Assembly (NCBI GenBank): GCA_021202895.1
Contig: JAJQCE010000013.1
Coordinates: forward strand, 1 to 40,206
Origin: Ruminococcus sp.
GTDB taxonomy: Bacteria; Bacillota; Clostridia; Oscillospirales; Ruminococcaceae
Direction: 5' to 3'
Length of the DNA: 40,206 nt
Every line of letters begins with the position of its first letter. Within the stretch, counting starts at the first letter, position 1. Shown here piece by piece: positions 1 to 7,062 of the stretch. Below the pieces are notes generated by a model that saw only the letters and a program-made list of their open reading frames with translations, did not search any database and had not been told where the DNA came from. The position numbers and the translations under genes were made by a program.

Positions 1-133
1 TGTTTTTTTTTTTTAAAAAAAATAAATTATAAAATATTTTTTAATTTTTTTAACTTTTTTTTTTTTTTTTTTTTGATACAATTTTAATTGCAATCTAAGC
101 AAAAATCAATTAAACGAAATGAGGAGTAAAATT
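1..133. other. AT-rich leader with a 20-base T tract
   Basis: This stretch is almost pure A/T and contains an uninterrupted run of 20 T at 55-74. No gene is visible in it. A GAGGAG ribosome binding site at 121-126 belongs to the gene that follows. No confident -35/-10 pair could be assigned; TACAAT at 77-82 is a possible -10. Confidence 0.5.
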
Positions 134-637
134 ATGGAAACAGTAACATTCATGACGTCACTTTTGACATTTTATCTGAAAGGAGAAATTGCTCACGAAC
201 AAAACTTCATAAGGCTAAATGTGCCAAACACAATTCTTACCTTTATTCCCTTGGGCAAGCACAAAGAAACGATAGCTATAAATCAAATCGCATCTGTCGA
301 TACTGATTTCAAACTGATATTCAAGCATTTTTTGATTGGTCTTATTGAAGTGATTTTAGGATTTTCATTATTTAGTAAATCTGCTCTTGCAGGAATAATT
401 TTTCTTTTACTTGGAATAGGAACAATAATAAATTCCTTTCAAACGCTTTTAATTATCAACACAACTTCGGGTAACACTAAGGGAGCGTCATTCTTAATTT
501 TTGAAAAGTCTAAAGCAGAAAAGTGTGCAGAGCAAATAAATATGCTTATCAGTCAAAGATTAGACGATACAAACACAAGAGTACATACTGAAAATCAAAC
601 AAATGAAATTGTAAATGCTATACATTCGATAAAATAA
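134..637 (+). CDS. small membrane protein of unknown function
   Basis: The product is about 167 residues. The ATG at 134 is preferred over the in-frame ATG at 119 because GAGGAG lies seven bases upstream of it. The N-terminal half is soluble and rich in beta-type residues. Two adjacent hydrophobic segments follow at about residues 68-85 and 87-107, and then a charged C-terminal tail. The topology, an N-terminal strand-rich part followed by a two-helix hairpin, resembles small bacterial membrane proteins with a PH-like domain, but I do not recognise a family. It stands alone, ahead of a separate strong promoter, and no terminator is obvious after it. Confidence 0.6.
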   Translation: METVTFMTSLLTFYLKGEIAHEQNFIRLNVPNTILTFIPLGKHKETIAINQIASVDTDFKLIFKHFLIGLIEVILGFSLFSKSALAGIIFLLLGIGTIINSFQTLLIINTTSGNTKGASFLIFEKSKAEKCAEQINMLISQRLDDTNTRVHTENQTNEIVNAIHSIK

Positions 638-640
638 TCA

Positions 641-670
641 TTGACAAAAGCCGTTTCTGTGTGTTATAAT
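641..670 (+). promoter_or_regulatory. sigma-A type promoter of the SH3 protein gene
   Basis: TTGACA at 641-646 and TATAAT at 665-670 are separated by 18 bases. It sits just after the preceding stop codon and about 80 bases before the next start. Confidence 0.8.
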
Positions 671-750
671 AAGTGTATCAAAATTTAATGTCAGGCTATG
701 ACGCTTTATGAGGTGACACATAATAACATAAATGAAAGGAGCGGCTTTGA

Positions 751-1689
751 ATGATTTGTCCCGAATGTGGTCAGGAAATCAAAAGCGGCGAGGAAATTTG
801 CTCGCTTTGCGGAGCGAAAATTGAAGAGAATGCTGAATATCATACCGATACGGCAACGGCTGATGATAAGAGTCAGGAAATTAAGCCGCAAGCCGAAGAG
901 CATACAAAAGATGAAAATTATACCGAAGATAAAGATGACAATTCTAAAAAAAGCAGCATAGGGATTGGCTTTTATAAATTCCTGTGTATTTGTATGGGAA
1001 TTGTACTTGTGGCGGGAACGATAATCTGGGCTGTGCTTTTTCTGCATGACCGAATGGATTCAAAGCTTACGGTTTCAAGCACTGCTTCGGAAAATTCGGC
1101 AGTTGAATCGAATGAGTCCGAAGCTGCTGCGACAACGACTACAGCTGCCACTACAACAACTACTACAACCGTAGACCCATATTCGGTTGCGGTAGAGCCT
1201 CAGACTACTGATGATTACGGCACACTGTATGTCACTGTGGACGAGCTTGCAATGAGAATAGGTCCGGGATATGATTATGAAAAGCTGGAAACTTCAATTT
1301 CTTCAGGAACTGCGCTTGAGGTGACAAGCGAACAGTATGATTCAAAGTCGGCAGAAACATGGTGCTATGTGACCTATGACGATGTGAGCGGCTGGGTGTG
1401 CTTAAGCTATCTGAGCGAAACAAATCCGTCTGTTGCTGTGGTTCTTCCAGATGAGCTGTATACAGGCAGTGACAGAGAGTGGATGACGGTAATTCGTTCA
1501 GGCGGAGTTAAGCTTTATTCTGGACCTGACGAGGATTATGAGGTTCTCGCAACGATTGACGAGGGCGAGGAAATTCAGAAGGAGGGCTACAATTACCTCA
1601 GTGTAAAATGGCTCTACACCTGCTACAACGGGCAGTACGGCTGGATTATCACCTATGACGGCGACTGGCTCAATCCCACAATTGAATAA
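751..1689 (+). CDS. zinc-ribbon, single-pass membrane protein with two SH3b-like domains
   Basis: The 312-residue product has four visible parts. Residues 3-21 form a zinc ribbon with two CxxC pairs (CPEC and CSLC). An acidic stretch runs to about 68. A membrane helix lies at about 74-97. After a Thr-rich linker (about 125-142) come two bacterial SH3-type repeats, about 150-222 and 245-307; each has the 'gpgydYekl...W.yV.y..vsGWv' pattern. Known relatives place the ribbon in the cytoplasm and the SH3b domains outside, where such domains bind cell-wall peptides; the wall role here is inferred. AAAGGAG lies nine bases before the start. The gene has its own promoter and a terminator, so it is monocistronic. 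Confidence 0.75.
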   Translation: MICPECGQEIKSGEEICSLCGAKIEENAEYHTDTATADDKSQEIKPQAEEHTKDENYTEDKDDNSKKSSIGIGFYKFLCICMGIVLVAGTIIWAVLFLHDRMDSKLTVSSTASENSAVESNESEAAATTTTAATTTTTTTVDPYSVAVEPQTTDDYGTLYVTVDELAMRIGPGYDYEKLETSISSGTALEVTSEQYDSKSAETWCYVTYDDVSGWVCLSYLSETNPSVAVVLPDELYTGSDREWMTVIRSGGVKLYSGPDEDYEVLATIDEGEEIQKEGYNYLSVKWLYTCYNGQYGWIITYDGDWLNPTIE

Positions 1690-1693
1690 AAAT

Positions 1694-1721
1694 AAAAGGC
1701 AGGAAACAAAACCTGCCTTTT
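1694..1721. terminator. bidirectional intrinsic terminator
   Basis: AAAAGGCAGG at 1694-1703 pairs perfectly with CCTGCCTTTT at 1712-1721 around an eight-base loop. The A and T flanks serve both strands, so it can end the SH3 protein gene and the convergent prfB. Confidence 0.8.
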
Positions 1722-1746
1722 GCAATTTATCAACCTTTTAAAGCTG

Positions 1747-2883
1747 TTAGATTTTTTTATCCTCGTCCTTTAAATTTCCAAGCGAGAGATATTTTAAATA
1801 TGCGTTTATAAAGCCGTCAAGCTCGCCGTCCATAACTGCATTGACATTCGCAGTTTCAAAGCTTGTGCGGTGATCCTTAACCATAGTGTACGGCATAAAC
1901 ACGTAAGAACGAATCTGCGCTCCCCATGCAATTTCCTTTTGCACGCCTTTTATGTCGTCAATCTTATCAAGGTGTTCACGCTCTTTAATTTCGACAAGCT
2001 TTGCGACAAGCATTTTCATAGCATAATCACGATTCTGGAACTGCGAACGCTGCGTCTGGCAGGATGTGACTATTCCTGTCGGCTTGTGAATCAGACGGAC
2101 TGCGGAGGATGTTTTGTTGATGTGCTGACCGCCTGCACCTGAAGAACGGTAAACCTGCATTTCAATGTCGGAAGGATTGATTTCAACGTTTATAGAATCG
2201 TCCATTTCAGGCATTACGTCAACCGCCGAAAATGAAGTGTGGCGGCTTCCTGATGCGTCAAACGGAGAAATACGCACCAACCTGTGAACTCCCGATTCGC
2301 CCTTGAGATAGCCGTATGCGTTTTCTCCCTCAATTATAATCGAAGCGCTTTTCACGCCTGCGTCGCCACCCTCAAGATAGTCAAGCGTTTTGACATTAAA
2401 GCCGTGAAGCTCTCCCCAACGTGTATACATTCTAAGTAGCATCTCCGTCCAGTCCTGTGCTTCCGTGCCGCCTGCACCTGCGTGAAAGCTTAAAATGGCG
2501 TTTGACTTGTCGTATGTGCCAGTAAGAAGCGAAGTCAGAGTAAGCTCCTCGATTTTTGTGCCTAAGCTCTCGATTTCTTGTTCGATTTCGGCAATGATTT
2601 CATCGCTGTCCTCTTCCTCCTGCGCCATTTCAATCATAACTTCAATATCCTCTGACGCAGAAACAAGCTTCTCGTATTTTTCAATATGTCCTTCAAGCGT
2701 GCGAATTTCCTTAAGCAAAGGCTGACTCTTTTCAACATCGTCCCAAAAGTTGGGCTCAGCAGCTCTTTGCTGAAGCTCCAAAATACGCTCTCGGATATTT
2801 TCAATATCAAAAACATCGTGAAGCTCATCTATTTTAGGCTGGAAGCTTTCAAGCCTTGATTTTAAATTTTCAAGAAATACCAT
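1747..2883 (-). CDS. prfB: peptide chain release factor 2
   Basis: RF2 reads UGA and UAA stop codons in the ribosomal A site and triggers release of the peptide. The 378-residue product has the codon-recognition tripeptide SPF at 206-208 and the catalytic GGQ at 251-253, followed by the usual HINKTSSAVR segment. The start at 2883 is chosen because GGAG lies seven bases upstream; a longer open frame back to 3126 runs through the promoter and has no homologous N-terminus. Many bacterial prfB genes need a programmed +1 frameshift at an in-frame UGA near codon 25. Here the frame is continuous through that position (LHDVFDIENI), so this copy lacks that autoregulation. Confidence 0.96.
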   Translation of the reverse strand: MVFLENLKSRLESFQPKIDELHDVFDIENIRERILELQQRAAEPNFWDDVEKSQPLLKEIRTLEGHIEKYEKLVSASEDIEVMIEMAQEEEDSDEIIAEIEQEIESLGTKIEELTLTSLLTGTYDKSNAILSFHAGAGGTEAQDWTEMLLRMYTRWGELHGFNVKTLDYLEGGDAGVKSASIIIEGENAYGYLKGESGVHRLVRISPFDASGSRHTSFSAVDVMPEMDDSINVEINPSDIEMQVYRSSGAGGQHINKTSSAVRLIHKPTGIVTSCQTQRSQFQNRDYAMKMLVAKLVEIKEREHLDKIDDIKGVQKEIAWGAQIRSYVFMPYTMVKDHRTSFETANVNAVMDGELDGFINAYLKYLSLGNLKDEDKKI

Positions 2884-2985
2884 ATGTTTTCTCCTTTTTT
2901 TACATTCTTTTTTTATCACTGTTATGTATGAAAATTTGCTTTTAGCATTTTCGGCAAACAAGCGTACATAAACATTTATACATTT

Positions 2986-3014
2986 ATTATATACTATTTT
3001 TTTCATCTTGTCAA
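2986..3014 (-). promoter_or_regulatory. prfB promoter
   Basis: Read on the minus strand, TTGACA (3014-3009) and TATAAT (2991-2986) are 17 bases apart, a near-perfect consensus. The 18 bases at 2978-2995 recur exactly at 7061-7078 in the promoter of the structured RNA locus. Confidence 0.85.
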
Positions 3015-3076
3015 TAGTGCTTTTAAATGTTCGAGTACAAATGTTTGTTTTCAAGCTGAAATTTTTGTAGCATTTA

Positions 3077-3586
3077 CTATCCAAAATATATTTTTGTAAT
3101 AATTGACGCAAATAAGAGCCCTGCAAAATCTGCTGAAAATGAAGAGATAAATACTCTTATCTGAGGCTTGACACTGACAGCTGCAAAGTATATGGCTATT
3201 GTGTAAAGAGTAGTTTCAGTTGCTCCCATCATGACACAGGCTGTCCTCGAAGCAAAAGAATCTGCTGGATTTGATGAAAGTATATTTTCTAAAACGGCAA
3301 GAGAGCCGCTGCCTGAAATAGGTCTTACAAGCATCAGCGCTGTACATTCAGATGGAAATCCCAAAAATGAAGTCAATGGTTCAAGCAAGCTTGATAGCCC
3401 GTCTGACGCACCTGAGCTTGTGAACATTCCTATAGCAGTCATGAGCAGAATCAAAGTCGGACAAAGTTCAAAAGCAGTGATTAAATTTTCTCTTGCACCC
3501 TCGCAAAATGCGCTTACTATGTCTACTTTTTTTATCAACGCCGTTTTCAGCACCACTAATATTATTAACGGCATTACAATGTTCAT
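3077..3586 (-). CDS. spmB: spore maturation protein B
   Basis: The 169-residue hydrophobic protein has several membrane segments and the nucleoside-recognition (gate) domain style of the SpmB family, including the conserved 'MGATETTLYTIAIYF' segment and the 'RPISGSGSL' loop. In Bacillus and Clostridium, SpmA and SpmB act together in dehydrating the spore core. It starts inside the stop codon of spmA (ATGA overlap), so the two are translationally coupled. Length matches the family. Whether the organism still sporulates cannot be told from this gene pair. Confidence 0.88.
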   Translation of the reverse strand: MNIVMPLIILVVLKTALIKKVDIVSAFCEGARENLITAFELCPTLILLMTAIGMFTSSGASDGLSSLLEPLTSFLGFPSECTALMLVRPISGSGSLAVLENILSSNPADSFASRTACVMMGATETTLYTIAIYFAAVSVKPQIRVFISSFSADFAGLLFASIITKIYFG

Positions 3587-4164
3587 TTAAATTTCTCCTC
3601 TGAAATTTTTGAATATAACGCATATGTAGTTATACAGCCAATCAAAAGTGCGCAAAATGATGTGATTATCGTTGGAATTGTGCAGTCCCATGGGTTTGAC
3701 GCTCCATGTTCAGTACGCATTACACTTACAGTTATTGGAATAAGCTGTATTGAAGCGGTGTTGAGCAGGATAAAAATCGCTGTATTTCTCCCCTGACAAT
3801 TCTCACAGACTTTTAGTTCTTTCATAGCTTTTAGTCCAAGAGGTGTTGCGGCGTTTCCAAGTCCAAGCAGATTGGCTGTGACATTTAAAGCAATCAGCTC
3901 AAGAGCTTTATCATCCTTAAGCGTTTTAAAGAGCAGCTTCAACGGCTTTTTTATCACTTTAGTTACTGCTTTTGTGATGCCGCATTTTTCAGCAATGTTC
4001 ATAATTCCTCCCCAAAGTGCCATGCTTGAAGCAAGTGAAACGCACAAGGATATAGCTCCCTTAGAGCTTTCAAATACAGAGCTTGAAAGCTCTGAAGCGC
4101 TGCCGTTTGATAAGCTGAAAATAATTGAAGCGGCAATCATAAGCATTAGCAAAAAACCAAGCAT
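3583..4164 (-). CDS. spmA: spore maturation protein A
   Basis: The 193-residue membrane protein carries the SpmA pattern: an N-terminal helix, the 'SMALWGGIMNIAEKCGI' stretch, a 'NVTANLLGLGNAATPLGLKA' motif in the middle, and two C-terminal helices. It is the partner of SpmB, encoded directly after it with a four-base ATGA overlap. A GAGGA ribosome binding site lies about seven bases before the ATG. Known SpmA proteins are involved in spore core dehydration and heat resistance; the context adds nothing beyond the pair itself. Confidence 0.9.
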   Translation of the reverse strand: MLGFLLMLMIAASIIFSLSNGSASELSSSVFESSKGAISLCVSLASSMALWGGIMNIAEKCGITKAVTKVIKKPLKLLFKTLKDDKALELIALNVTANLLGLGNAATPLGLKAMKELKVCENCQGRNTAIFILLNTASIQLIPITVSVMRTEHGASNPWDCTIPTIITSFCALLIGCITTYALYSKISEEKFK

Positions 4165-4196
4165 GAAAATTCCTCTTTTTTATAAAATATTAAAAA

Positions 4197-4225
4197 ATTC
4201 TAAAATAAAATGATATTTTTGTTAA
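4197..4225 (-). promoter_or_regulatory. probable spmA-spmB promoter
   Basis: On the minus strand TTAACA (4225-4220) and TAGAAT (4202-4197) are 17 bases apart, about 35 bases before spmA. One mismatch to consensus in each box. It lies back-to-back with the abrB-type promoter. Confidence 0.5.
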
Positions 4226-4240
4226 AAGCTAAAAAAAATA

Positions 4241-4269
4241 TTGACAATCATCACATAATGATGTATAAT
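4241..4269 (+). promoter_or_regulatory. consensus promoter of the AbrB-type regulator
   Basis: TTGACA at 4241-4246 and TATAAT at 4264-4269 with a 17-base spacer match the vegetative consensus exactly. A leader of about 65 bases follows before the start codon. Confidence 0.85.
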
Positions 4270-4341
4270 AGGGTTATCATAAGTCATAAATGAATTGGGT
4301 ATTTTTATATCCAAAATTTTCGAAAAGGGGATTTTTGAATT

Positions 4342-4587
4342 ATGAAATCTACAGGAATTGTAAGGAACGTTGACGATCTCGGAAGAATCGTTCTCCCTAT
4401 TGAAATCAGACGTACATTTGACCTTGATACTAAGGAGCAGGTTGAGATTTATACAGACGCTGATATGATCATCTTAAAGAAGTTCCAAAGAAACTGCGTG
4501 TTCTGCAAAAGCCCAGAGGACATCGTTGAGTACAAGGGCAAGGCAGTATGCTCAGAGTGCATGGAAGATCTCAAGAACAGAGATTGA
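4342..4587 (+). CDS. AbrB/SpoVT-family transcription regulator with Cys4 tail
   Basis: The 81-residue protein begins with a complete SpoVT-AbrB swapped-hairpin DNA-binding domain (residues 1-48; 'STGIVRNVDDLGRIVLPIEI'). Such proteins are dimeric or tetrameric DNA binders that control transition-state genes in Firmicutes. The C-terminal tail holds two CxxC pairs, Cys52/Cys55 and Cys70/Cys73, spaced like a small zinc ribbon, in place of the multimerisation domain of Bacillus AbrB. Zinc binding is inferred from spacing. A GGGG ribosome binding site lies 11 bases upstream. It has its own consensus promoter and terminator, so it is expressed alone. Its targets are unknown; the divergent spm promoter is an obvious candidate. 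Confidence 0.88.
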   Translation: MKSTGIVRNVDDLGRIVLPIEIRRTFDLDTKEQVEIYTDADMIILKKFQRNCVFCKSPEDIVEYKGKAVCSECMEDLKNRD

Positions 4588-4617
4588 TTTAAAGAAATGC
4601 TACATATGGGAAAAAGG

Positions 4618-4651
4618 AGAGTAGGATTTTTATTCACTACTCTTTTTTTTA
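4618..4651 (+). terminator. intrinsic terminator after the AbrB-type gene
   Basis: AGAGTAG at 4618-4624 pairs with CTACTCT at 4637-4643 and is followed by a run of T to 4650. Confidence 0.75.
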
Positions 4652-4683
4652 TATGCTTGTATGCTTTAAAATATGCCTAAGAC

Positions 4684-6069
4684 TTACGAATAATAATCGC
4701 TCGAATTTGAATGATGTATCACCTTGCCAAGAATGCCTTTTTCATCTCTTAATATTAAAGTATTATAGGGCTGAGTCAAAAAGGGAACAATCTCATTATC
4801 TATGTTGCAGATAGTATTCAAGCTGCAAGCTCTAACATTTGAGGTGTCGGTGAAAAATTCAATCGTTTCCTCTCCAGACATAAACAACCAGCCACTGTCA
4901 TTTGAATCGCCAAGCTCCGTGGACCAGCGGCGCATATAGCCTATTTTAGCGCCCTCGTCAATTATTTTTCTGCTTGCAAGGCAGGATTTTCCTATATTAA
5001 GCTTGCTTACATAGTCAATTTCTTTACCAAGCAAAACATCATCGGACAAATACAGTAAATCCTTGCAGGAATTTTTCCTGTTTAGGTCTACAATTACAGC
5101 ATCGTCCTTTATCAAATCCCAAAGCGCTTTGAAGCCCTTTAGATTTTTATACTGTAGCTCCTCGATATAGAGCATAACCACCTGATAAAAAATGACGCTT
5201 ATATCATCATTTATATGTATGTGGTTAATTTCTCCCTCCGCAGAATTTGCCTGAGTTATAACTGAAGCACAAAGCTTTGACTTGTCTTCAAATGGGTAAT
5301 TTCCCAAAAATGTATGAGAATAAGAAACCCATGTAGAGCGTTCACAAGGGATTTCAGCAATTCTCAAAAGATAATCCACTGCCAAATCAATTGCTTTCTC
5401 GTCCGAATCGGGCGACAGATACATAACATATTCGGCATGAGAAATACCGTAATAATCAAGAGCATCGGGAAGCTTCATTTTATATGCTCCCGCTCCTATT
5501 GTAACAAGTGTGATGTAATTTCTGCCAGCCTCTTTATCCGCAGGAATAAAATCGACATAAAGATCAAGCAATAATGAAGATTCAGAATGAAATTCTTTTT
5601 CTGTTTTACCATAGGATTTATAGATATGCGCTCTCACTGCCCTGCTTTGATATTCGGTATATCTGACTGCGCTTTTGTCAATTTCTTCCTTGCAAATTTC
5701 ATAAAGCTCCTTAGCCTGCTCTTCATTTTCAAAAGGGCAAAGCTCCATAGCCTTTTTCAGATTATAATAGGCTTCCGAGATACGTCCTCTCAGATAGCAG
5801 GACCTTGCCATTTGTAGCAGCCATTCAGGGTCGTTCTCACCATCAGGAAAGAACTGAAGAACCTTCTCTGCAGCCTGTGCGGCGTCACTGGATTCTCCCT
5901 CATGGAGATCATTAAAAATGCGCGCAAGAAAGAGGCTTAATTTATAATCATTTTCTATTCCCCTGTAGGAAAAAAGCTTTTCTAAAATAAGATCATATTG
6001 CTGTTTTTCGTAAAGGCTCGTCACCTCGTCAAAAAGCTGTTGATTATAATCATTGTTCAAATCGTTCAT
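4684..6069 (-). CDS. TPR - SUFU-like - Imm33/DUF2185-like multidomain protein
   Basis: The soluble product is about 461 residues. Residues 1-130 are helical with two or three TPR-like repeats (for example around ARSCYLRGRISEAYYNLKKA). Residues 155-330 resemble the suppressor-of-fused (SUFU) domain: 'LDLYVDFIPADKE', then 'YITLVTIGAGAYKM', then 'HAEYVMYLSPD'. Residues 365-461 resemble DUF2185, also called Imm33: 'CLASRKIIDEGAKIGYMRR', 'GWLFMSGEE' and a final 'LTQPYNTLILRDEKG'. Both domain families are known as immunity modules of polymorphic toxin systems, often joined in polyimmunity proteins. No toxin is seen nearby. Start is uncertain: ATG at 6069 and TTG at 6075 both lack a well-spaced ribosome binding site. 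It is transcribed alone from the promoter at 6115-6143. Confidence 0.7.
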   Translation of the reverse strand: MNDLNNDYNQQLFDEVTSLYEKQQYDLILEKLFSYRGIENDYKLSLFLARIFNDLHEGESSDAAQAAEKVLQFFPDGENDPEWLLQMARSCYLRGRISEAYYNLKKAMELCPFENEEQAKELYEICKEEIDKSAVRYTEYQSRAVRAHIYKSYGKTEKEFHSESSLLLDLYVDFIPADKEAGRNYITLVTIGAGAYKMKLPDALDYYGISHAEYVMYLSPDSDEKAIDLAVDYLLRIAEIPCERSTWVSYSHTFLGNYPFEDKSKLCASVITQANSAEGEINHIHINDDISVIFYQVVMLYIEELQYKNLKGFKALWDLIKDDAVIVDLNRKNSCKDLLYLSDDVLLGKEIDYVSKLNIGKSCLASRKIIDEGAKIGYMRRWSTELGDSNDSGWLFMSGEETIEFFTDTSNVRACSLNTICNIDNEIVPFLTQPYNTLILRDEKGILGKVIHHSNSSDYYS

Positions 6070-6114
6070 CTCCAAAGCTTTTAAGCTTACTTATCTAATA
6101 TATTTATAAGAACC

Positions 6115-6143
6115 ATTATAGCATATTTAAGAAGTCTTGTCAA
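6115..6143 (-). promoter_or_regulatory. promoter of the SUFU/Imm33-like gene
   Basis: On the minus strand TTGACA (6143-6138) and TATAAT (6120-6115) are separated by 17 bases. It lies about 45 bases before the start codon. Confidence 0.8.
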
Positions 6144-6210
6144 ATGTAATTTTTGCATCTAAAGCGTACTGCAAAGCTTTGTAATAAATGTAAATAAAAT
6201 ATTAAATCTA

Positions 6211-6239
6211 TTGACATTCATCTGCATTTGTAGTATAAT
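6211..6239 (+). promoter_or_regulatory. promoter of the tRNA-Thr locus
   Basis: TTGACA at 6211-6216 and TATAAT at 6234-6239 are 17 bases apart. Transcription from here would pass through the decayed tRNA copy before reaching the intact tRNA. Confidence 0.85.
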
Positions 6240-6272
6240 GTTTATGTTAGAGTGCCTTGTGCAGCGGTTTAC

Positions 6273-6347
6273 GCTAGTATGGCTCAGTTGTGTAGAGGGT
6301 TTTAACTTCGTTGAAACGCACATTCGCAATGCGCAGGTCGTCGGTTT
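6273..6347 (+). pseudogene. decayed partial copy of the adjacent tRNA-Thr gene
   Basis: The first 18 bases equal the 5' end of the intact tRNA at 6370 (acceptor arm and start of the D arm). After GTAGAG a block of about 20 unrelated bases replaces a short segment. The copy then resumes with CATTCGCAATGCGC and GTCGTCGGTT of the anticodon and T arms, and breaks off so that the 3' acceptor strand is missing. It cannot fold as a full cloverleaf. The five bases before each copy are also similar (tttac versus attac), which suggests a tandem duplication followed by decay. Confidence 0.8.
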
Positions 6348-6369
6348 GTTTTTAAAGAAAAGTGATTAC

Positions 6370-6442
6370 GCTAGTATGGCTCAGTTGGTAGAGCAGCGCA
6401 TTCGTAATGCGCAGGTCGTCGGTTCGAGTCCGACTACTAGCT
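6370..6442 (+). tRNA. tRNA-Thr(CGT)
   Basis: A complete cloverleaf of 73 bases without an encoded CCA. The acceptor stem GCTAGTA pairs with TACTAGC, the anticodon stem GCGCA/TGCGC closes the loop TTCGTAA, which gives anticodon CGT for the Thr codon ACG. The T arm is GTCGG-TTCGAGT-CCGAC. Identification rests on the anticodon; the acceptor is an unusual AT-richer variant. The gene shares the upstream promoter with its decayed copy and is followed at once by a terminator. Confidence 0.93.
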
Positions 6443-6444
6443 TT

Positions 6445-6490
6445 AAAAAGGTAGTGTCTATTCCAAAAGGAATAGGTGCTACCTTTTGTT
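6445..6490 (+). terminator. long hairpin terminator after tRNA-Thr
   Basis: AAAAAGGTAG (6445-6454) pairs with CTACCTTTT (6479-6487), and an inner CTATTCC/GGAATAG helix closes an AAAA loop. The hairpin ends in TTTTGTT. Confidence 0.8.
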
Positions 6491-6536
6491 GATTATTGTG
6501 AGTAACATATATTGATAAAAGCAAGCTTTGCTGAAA

Positions 6537-6821
6537 TTATGAGTCAAGACCGTAAAGACCATTCCTATAAGCCTTGATTTTTTCGTTAAGCTTGTCAATT
6601 ATCCTCTGATAACCAGCTTCTGAAAATCCCTCAATAAAATTCTCACATTCGCTCATTTCAAAGCACTTTTCGCCATACCAATAATATGCAGCCAACACAG
6701 GCGGCTCATCCTTTGAATGAGGTTCAATTTTATAATTGAAGTCGCCAAGCAAGCTCCCCGTCCATACATTGCCAAACTCATAATAGCTAAGAGGAGGCAC
6801 ATCAATAAAACCGTGATACAT
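6537..6821 (-). CDS. hypothetical protein, 94 residues
   Basis: I do not recognise this protein. It is soluble, acidic and aromatic-rich, with 'YYWYGEKCFEMSECENFIEGF' as the densest segment and a helical, charged C-terminus. The ATG at 6821 has a purine-rich AAAGAGAG tract about seven bases upstream. The frame stays open for a few codons before the ATG, so it might be the surviving end of a longer gene. It is the first open frame after the structured minus-strand locus at 6861-7062 and could share that transcript. No terminator is seen after it. Confidence 0.5.
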   Translation of the reverse strand: MYHGFIDVPPLSYYEFGNVWTGSLLGDFNYKIEPHSKDEPPVLAAYYWYGEKCFEMSECENFIEGFSEAGYQRIIDKLNEKIKAYRNGLYGLDS

Positions 6822-6860
6822 TTTACACTCTCTTTCTGAAAATATTATTTTCTCTACTTT

Positions 6861-7062
6861 TATTTAAAGCGGAGCGAAGCGAGATATGCTTGTTGTACGA
6901 GCTTGATCGTACCAATCTCGGTGAGCTGACTGCCGCCTTAGCTAACGCACGGCAAGCAATAAATGCAAGGAGCGTCAGCTCCTTCGTCTTTCAGTGGGGG
7001 ATTAGTTTTTAACCCCCACTGAAAGACGAGATGTCACGCCGCCTAAGAGGCGGGGACATCAT
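6861..7062 (-). ncRNA. highly structured transcript or palindromic mobile-element remnant
   Basis: Much richer in G/C than its surroundings and packed with helices. From the predicted 5' end on the minus strand they are: GATGTC/GACATC (7060-7055 with 7035-7030) enclosing CCGCCT/AGGCGG; a perfect 17-base-pair stem between 7029-7013 and 7000-6984; AAGGAGC/GCTCCTT around a TGAC loop (6985-6968); and a complex domain with GTACGA/TCGTAC (6912-6895), enclosed by CGAGAT/ATCTCG (6920-6915 with 6886-6881). A consensus minus-strand promoter lies seven bases upstream. No long reading frame exists in it. It could be a regulatory RNA, the leader of the 94-residue ORF, or a non-autonomous IS200/IS605-like palindromic element; I cannot name a known RNA family. 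Confidence 0.5.

Noticed and set aside
2884..3126. N-terminal extension of prfB by 81 codons
   Set aside because: It crosses the consensus promoter, has no RF2 homology, and a well-spaced ribosome binding site exists only at the shorter start.
3231..3590. Antisense frame of 119 codons opposite spmB
   Set aside because: spmB has clear family motifs, and the opposite frame has none.
6211..6492. Open frame of 93 codons on the plus strand
   Set aside because: It runs through the promoter, the decayed tRNA copy and the tRNA-Thr gene itself, and has no protein-like features.
6984..7029. The 17-pair stem as a simple terminator
   Set aside because: No T tract follows on either strand, and it lies within about 80 bases of the transcription start, inside a larger set of helices.
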